NCBI RefSeq assembly: GCF_000142905.1
Contig: NW_013657660.1
Location: 394,881-458,880 of the forward strand
DNA length: 64,000 nt
Direction of reading: 5' to 3'
Origin: Thecamonas trahens ATCC 50062
Lineage: Eukaryota; Apusozoa; Apusomonadida; Apusomonadidae
Below the pieces are notes generated by a model. That model ran no database searches. It worked only from the letters and a program-made list of their open reading frames with translations, and was not told the DNA's origin. Positions 61,384 to 64,000 of the stretch are shown piece by piece. The translations under genes and the position numbers were made by a program. How positions within the stretch are numbered: the first letter of the stretch is position 1; the number at the start of each line of letters is the position of its first letter.

Positions 61384-62055
61384 ATGGACGCGTCTCGGTT
61401 TGTCAAGTCGGCCGAGTCGCGGTCTCTGTGGAACTACACGCTCTCGCCCGGGTGGACCGATGCCGAGGTCGACATCCTCACAAAGTGCATGATGAAGTAT
61501 GGTGTGGGCAATTGGTCGCTGTACAAGAAATTGGGCGTTCTTCCGGGGAAAACAACGGCTCAGCTGAATACTCAGACTCAGCGCTTGCTTGGCCAACAAT
61601 CGACGGCGGCTTTTACCGGACTCCACATCGATCCAAAGGCTGTCTTCATGGACAACGCCTTGAAGCAGGGCGAGCAGTACGTCCGCAAGTCGGGCGTGCT
61701 CATCAACACAGGTGGGCGACTGACTCGGGAGGAGATCGAGGCTCTCCGCCAGCAGAACATGGAAAAGTACGGCATCAAGAAGGAGGTCTACGACGCCATC
61801 ACCATCCCGACGCCTAACGACGACGCCGCTCTCCTTGCACAGATCGAGGACATCCAGGCTCACAACTACCTCGTCGACGCCAAAATCGAGGTCAAACGCA
61901 AGGAGCTCGAGGCCAAGATGGCCCGGGTGCAGCGCATCCGCGACCTCATTGTCGCCAAGGGCGGCACGCTCCCCACACCGCCGGCACCCGCCGAAGACGG
62001 GCCAGCGGCGAAGCGGACCAAGACGCTCGACGGGAACGCAGCGGCGTCGAGCTGA
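61384..62055 (+). CDS. SANT/Myb-domain protein
   Basis: 223 residues from MDASRFVKSAESRSLWNYTL. Residues ~21-70 form one SANT/Myb repeat (PGWTDAEVDILTKCMMKYG, VGNWSLYKKLGVLPGKTTAQ) with Trp at the first and second helix positions. A helical region follows (LTREEIEALRQQNMEKYGI) and a coiled coil (AKIEVKRKELEAKMARVQRI), then a basic tail KRTKTL. Single-repeat SANT proteins act in chromatin complexes or DNA binding; which one is unknown. It converges on the transporter gene at 62086 with 30 nt between. Confidence 0.8.
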   Translation: MDASRFVKSAESRSLWNYTLSPGWTDAEVDILTKCMMKYGVGNWSLYKKLGVLPGKTTAQLNTQTQRLLGQQSTAAFTGLHIDPKAVFMDNALKQGEQYVRKSGVLINTGGRLTREEIEALRQQNMEKYGIKKEVYDAITIPTPNDDAALLAQIEDIQAHNYLVDAKIEVKRKELEAKMARVQRIRDLIVAKGGTLPTPPAPAEDGPAAKRTKTLDGNAAASS

Positions 62056-62085
62056 GAAGCGTTTGGTACAGTTAATATGATCCAT

Positions 62086-63120
62086 TTACATGCAGTTGTC
62101 AAGGATGTCGCGCTCGCCGTTGGCGATCTTGATCTTGAGATGACCGTAGAGAATGACGCCGGCCATTGCGACGGCGACGCCGAGCAGGTTCTTTGCCGCG
62201 CCTTCTGCCGATTCGACTTGGGTAAAGAAGAGGAAGCCAAAGGTGAGGACGAGGATGGTCTTGAGGTGGCCGACAACCTGGTAGGTGACCGGCGAGGTCT
62301 TGCCGATGAGGGCAAAGGAGACGAGGTTGACCGCAATAGCCCCCAGGCACGAGAGCACGATGAGAATAAAGGCCGGCGCGGTGAGCCGAAAGTTGAGGAC
62401 CGAGTCCTCGCCAGGCACCTCCACCATGAGGGCCACAAGCAGTGTGAGGACCGACTGGTACGGGGTGATGGCCGCAGTTGCCTGGACCGACGTCACGCCG
62501 TACTCGGACTGGCAAGAGCCCTGGTAGATCTGGAACTGGGCGGTGGCAATTGTGGCGGCGAGGCCGTACATGATGCCGGTCGAGCTGATCTGGACGTCGG
62601 TGACGGTGGCAATGCCGACGCCGGTCAACAGGATGAGCAGCGCAACCGTGATCTTGCGGGAGATGGTCTCGCCAGTCTTGACAAACTTGAGAACGAGAAT
62701 GGCCGGGACACAGAGAAGCTTGAACAGCTGGTACGTGCCGAGCGAGTTCGAGTACATGGAGAGGTTCATGAGGCCAATCGAGCCGACACCAAAGGCCGCG
62801 ATGGAGAGGGAGACGTTGAGCGGGAGTGTCCGGAGCTCGAACCAGCCAAAGACGTTGGCCACGATGCGAAGGAGAACGGCAGTAACCGTCAGATGAAGAA
62901 ATGTGAGGGTGAAGACGTAGCGGAAGCCAAAGTACTGCATTAGCGACTTGTTGACCAGGATGAGCGAGACGCTCGAGGCGATCGATCCCAAACACAGCAG
63001 CGCCACACGAGCCGGCGACAGAGGTGCCGCCGCCACCGTTGTATTGGCTGCCATCTTGCCCTTGGGCTGAGATGGAATGCCCAGCCTAGACTCGATGTCT
63101 CCCGTTGAAGAGCCCGACAT
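62086..63120 (-). CDS. Nucleotide-sugar/triose-phosphate translocator family transporter (SLC35E3-like)
   Basis: 344 residues from MSGSSTGDIESRLG. Ten hydrophobic segments of the DMT/TPT fold: LCLGSIASSVSLILVNKSLM, FTLTFLHLTVTAVLLRI, SIGLMNLSMYSNSLGTYQLF, ILLTGVGIATVTDVQIS, GIMYGLAATIATAQFQIYQG, and the last KTILVLTFGFLFFTQV. The NKSLM, SLGTYQLFKLL and TYQVVGHLKTILVL motifs match the SLC35E3/plant KT-type Golgi transporters. The substrate cannot be predicted confidently; plant relatives carry UDP-xylose or UDP-galactose. The C-terminus (GERDILDNCM) is short and cytosolic. Confidence 0.87.
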   Translation of the reverse strand: MSGSSTGDIESRLGIPSQPKGKMAANTTVAAAPLSPARVALLCLGSIASSVSLILVNKSLMQYFGFRYVFTLTFLHLTVTAVLLRIVANVFGWFELRTLPLNVSLSIAAFGVGSIGLMNLSMYSNSLGTYQLFKLLCVPAILVLKFVKTGETISRKITVALLILLTGVGIATVTDVQISSTGIMYGLAATIATAQFQIYQGSCQSEYGVTSVQATAAITPYQSVLTLLVALMVEVPGEDSVLNFRLTAPAFILIVLSCLGAIAVNLVSFALIGKTSPVTYQVVGHLKTILVLTFGFLFFTQVESAEGAAKNLLGVAVAMAGVILYGHLKIKIANGERDILDNCM

Positions 63121-63257
63121 CACCTGCAAACGTTTGCAACGGTAGGAACCCGAGCCAGAGCGATTCCACCAGCAACCGAGAGTAGTGATGACAAAGGCCG
63201 ACAGCGAGCACCACAGCATAACCACAATTGTCAACATGCCCATCATCATCATGATTG

Positions 63258-63333
63258 CCATCCATCACGGCAGCCATCCATCATCATCATCACCGTCATA
63301 GTTGTCATAGTTGTCATAGTTGTCGTCATCATC

Positions 63334-63383
<50 letters not shown>

Positions 63384-63390
63384 CATCATG
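63258..63390. repeat. (CAT)n / (CAC) trinucleotide repeat
   Basis: An interrupted CAT/CAC array with GTCATAGTT interruptions, upstream of the transporter start. Its translation gives poly-His or poly-Met in both directions, so extended frames through it are unreliable. Confidence 0.9.
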
Positions 63391-63511
63391 AGTACAGAGT
63401 CAGGATCCGCCACCCAAACGGATTCCTCATCCCTTCTCCCCACCAGACATGGCGACAGTGACAGCGGCAGAGGCAGCGACAGCGATAATGGCAGAGACCG
63501 AGACCAAGAGA

Positions 63512-63559
63512 CCCCCCCCTCCCCCCCCCCACACACACAGAGAGAGAGAGAGAGAGAGA
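63512..63559. repeat. Poly-C, (CA)n, (GA)n compound tract
   Basis: C-rich runs, then (AC)4 and (AG)10, upstream of the minus-strand transporter gene. Similar compound tracts lie near other starts in the window. Confidence 0.85.
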
Positions 63560-64000
63560 TAGCAGAGAGTGCGTGATGTGGTACAAAACCAACAGACTCA
63601 CACACACATATAGCAACAGTAACCATACCAGCATGTACGCGTTCTACAGCTCAGCCATGACCATGACTACCACCGAGTGGCGGCGAAATGAGGGAGGGCA
63701 GGATCGATCCCTTAGCGGGACAGGTTAGCCCCCTTCCCACTCTACCTACCCAGAGCCATGGAGAATGACCACATGACACTATCACACTTAAAACCATACC
63801 ATGATGTAGTATACAAAGTAAACTACACCATCTGTATATATATAGTGGTCATAACCAACACAATGCACTTTCTCTCATACGTACAAGTTTGGTCCGTGCT
63901 GCCGGCAGAGAGCTGTCCAAGCGTCGCACTCGCTCTCCGTCCGCATACCGGCCGGATAGCCGACTCATACGGTCATCATCCGCGTCATCGGATCATCACA
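63560..64000. other. Window end, no gene recognised
   Basis: Moderately AT-richer sequence with a TATATATATA element (63834-63843). I see no supported open frame or RNA gene. Confidence 0.4.

Noticed and set aside
61105-62085. 326-codon frame antisense to the SANT/Myb gene
   Set aside because: It is the reverse complement of a domain-supported gene and has no recognisable features.
63258-63390. CRISPR-like or structured repeat array
   Set aside because: A simple CAT/CAC microsatellite without spacers in a eukaryotic genome.
63670-63735. Possible tRNA T-arm (GGATCGATCC)
   Set aside because: The T-loop lacks TTC, and no matching D or anticodon arm could be found on either strand.

Overview
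This is a nuclear, GC-rich, gene-dense eukaryotic window from a free-living flagellate-type protist. The evidence is spliceosomal GT-AG introns, Nup98, a DP transcription factor, a kinesin-like protein, a doublecortin protein, a centriolar C2CD3-like protein and tRNA genes with pol III T-tracts. The overall style (very GC-rich, short intergenic spaces, few introns, giant FG-GAP/beta-helix receptors, frequent poly-C tracts) makes me think of an apusomonad such as Thecamonas, but that is a guess from general appearance. Three assembly gaps (12102-12201, 31112-31397, 41787-41886) all lie in or beside C-rich sequence.

Layout. 1-4.8 kb: 3' part of a Nup98-type nucleoporin and two minus-strand genes of unknown function. 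4.7-10.4 kb: three identical tRNA-Lys(CUU) genes, a two-exon DP (E2F partner) gene and a coiled-coil gene. 10.4-13.1 kb: a single-domain doublecortin protein, a mitochondrial S-adenosylmethionine carrier with a 12-codon first exon, and a Vtc1/DUF202 membrane protein. 13.4-20.6 kb: a large membrane protein, a fused H2B-H2A histone doublet and a kinesin-like protein with a degenerate motor. 21.1-24.4 kb: a tail-to-tail sphingolipid pair, consisting of a GT8 glycosyltransferase fused to a sphingomyelin/inositol-phosphorylceramide-synthase-type domain, and a ceramide synthase. 24.6-30.4 kb and 42.0-50.2 kb: two paralogous giant receptors (FG-GAP propeller, beta-helix, Cys-rich stalk, multipass membrane domain). 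Between them: an Arg/Ser-rich protein, a TMX2-like thioredoxin protein and a C2CD3-like protein. 50.3-64 kb: GFAT, a METTL21-type methyltransferase, a four-EF-hand protein, two unknown proteins, an ACOT9-like thioesterase, a 27-bp minisatellite, a SANT/Myb protein and an SLC35E3-like transporter.

The two strongest candidates for something new are these. (1) The histone doublet at 16140-17099 joins an H2B fold directly to an H2A fold in one chain, has an acidic rather than basic N-terminal tail, and carries a PCNA-interacting (PIP) box. (2) The sphingolipid pair at 21162-24357 encodes ceramide synthesis plus, in one fused polypeptide, what look like the head-group transferase and the glycosyltransferase of glycosyl-inositol-phosphorylceramide synthesis.

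Five single-base frameshifts interrupt otherwise intact genes (DP, C2CD3-like x2, receptor x2). All five are repaired by one extra base, and four of the five lie in homopolymers. I read them as probable sequence errors rather than pseudogenes, and the affected genes are annotated as single loci.
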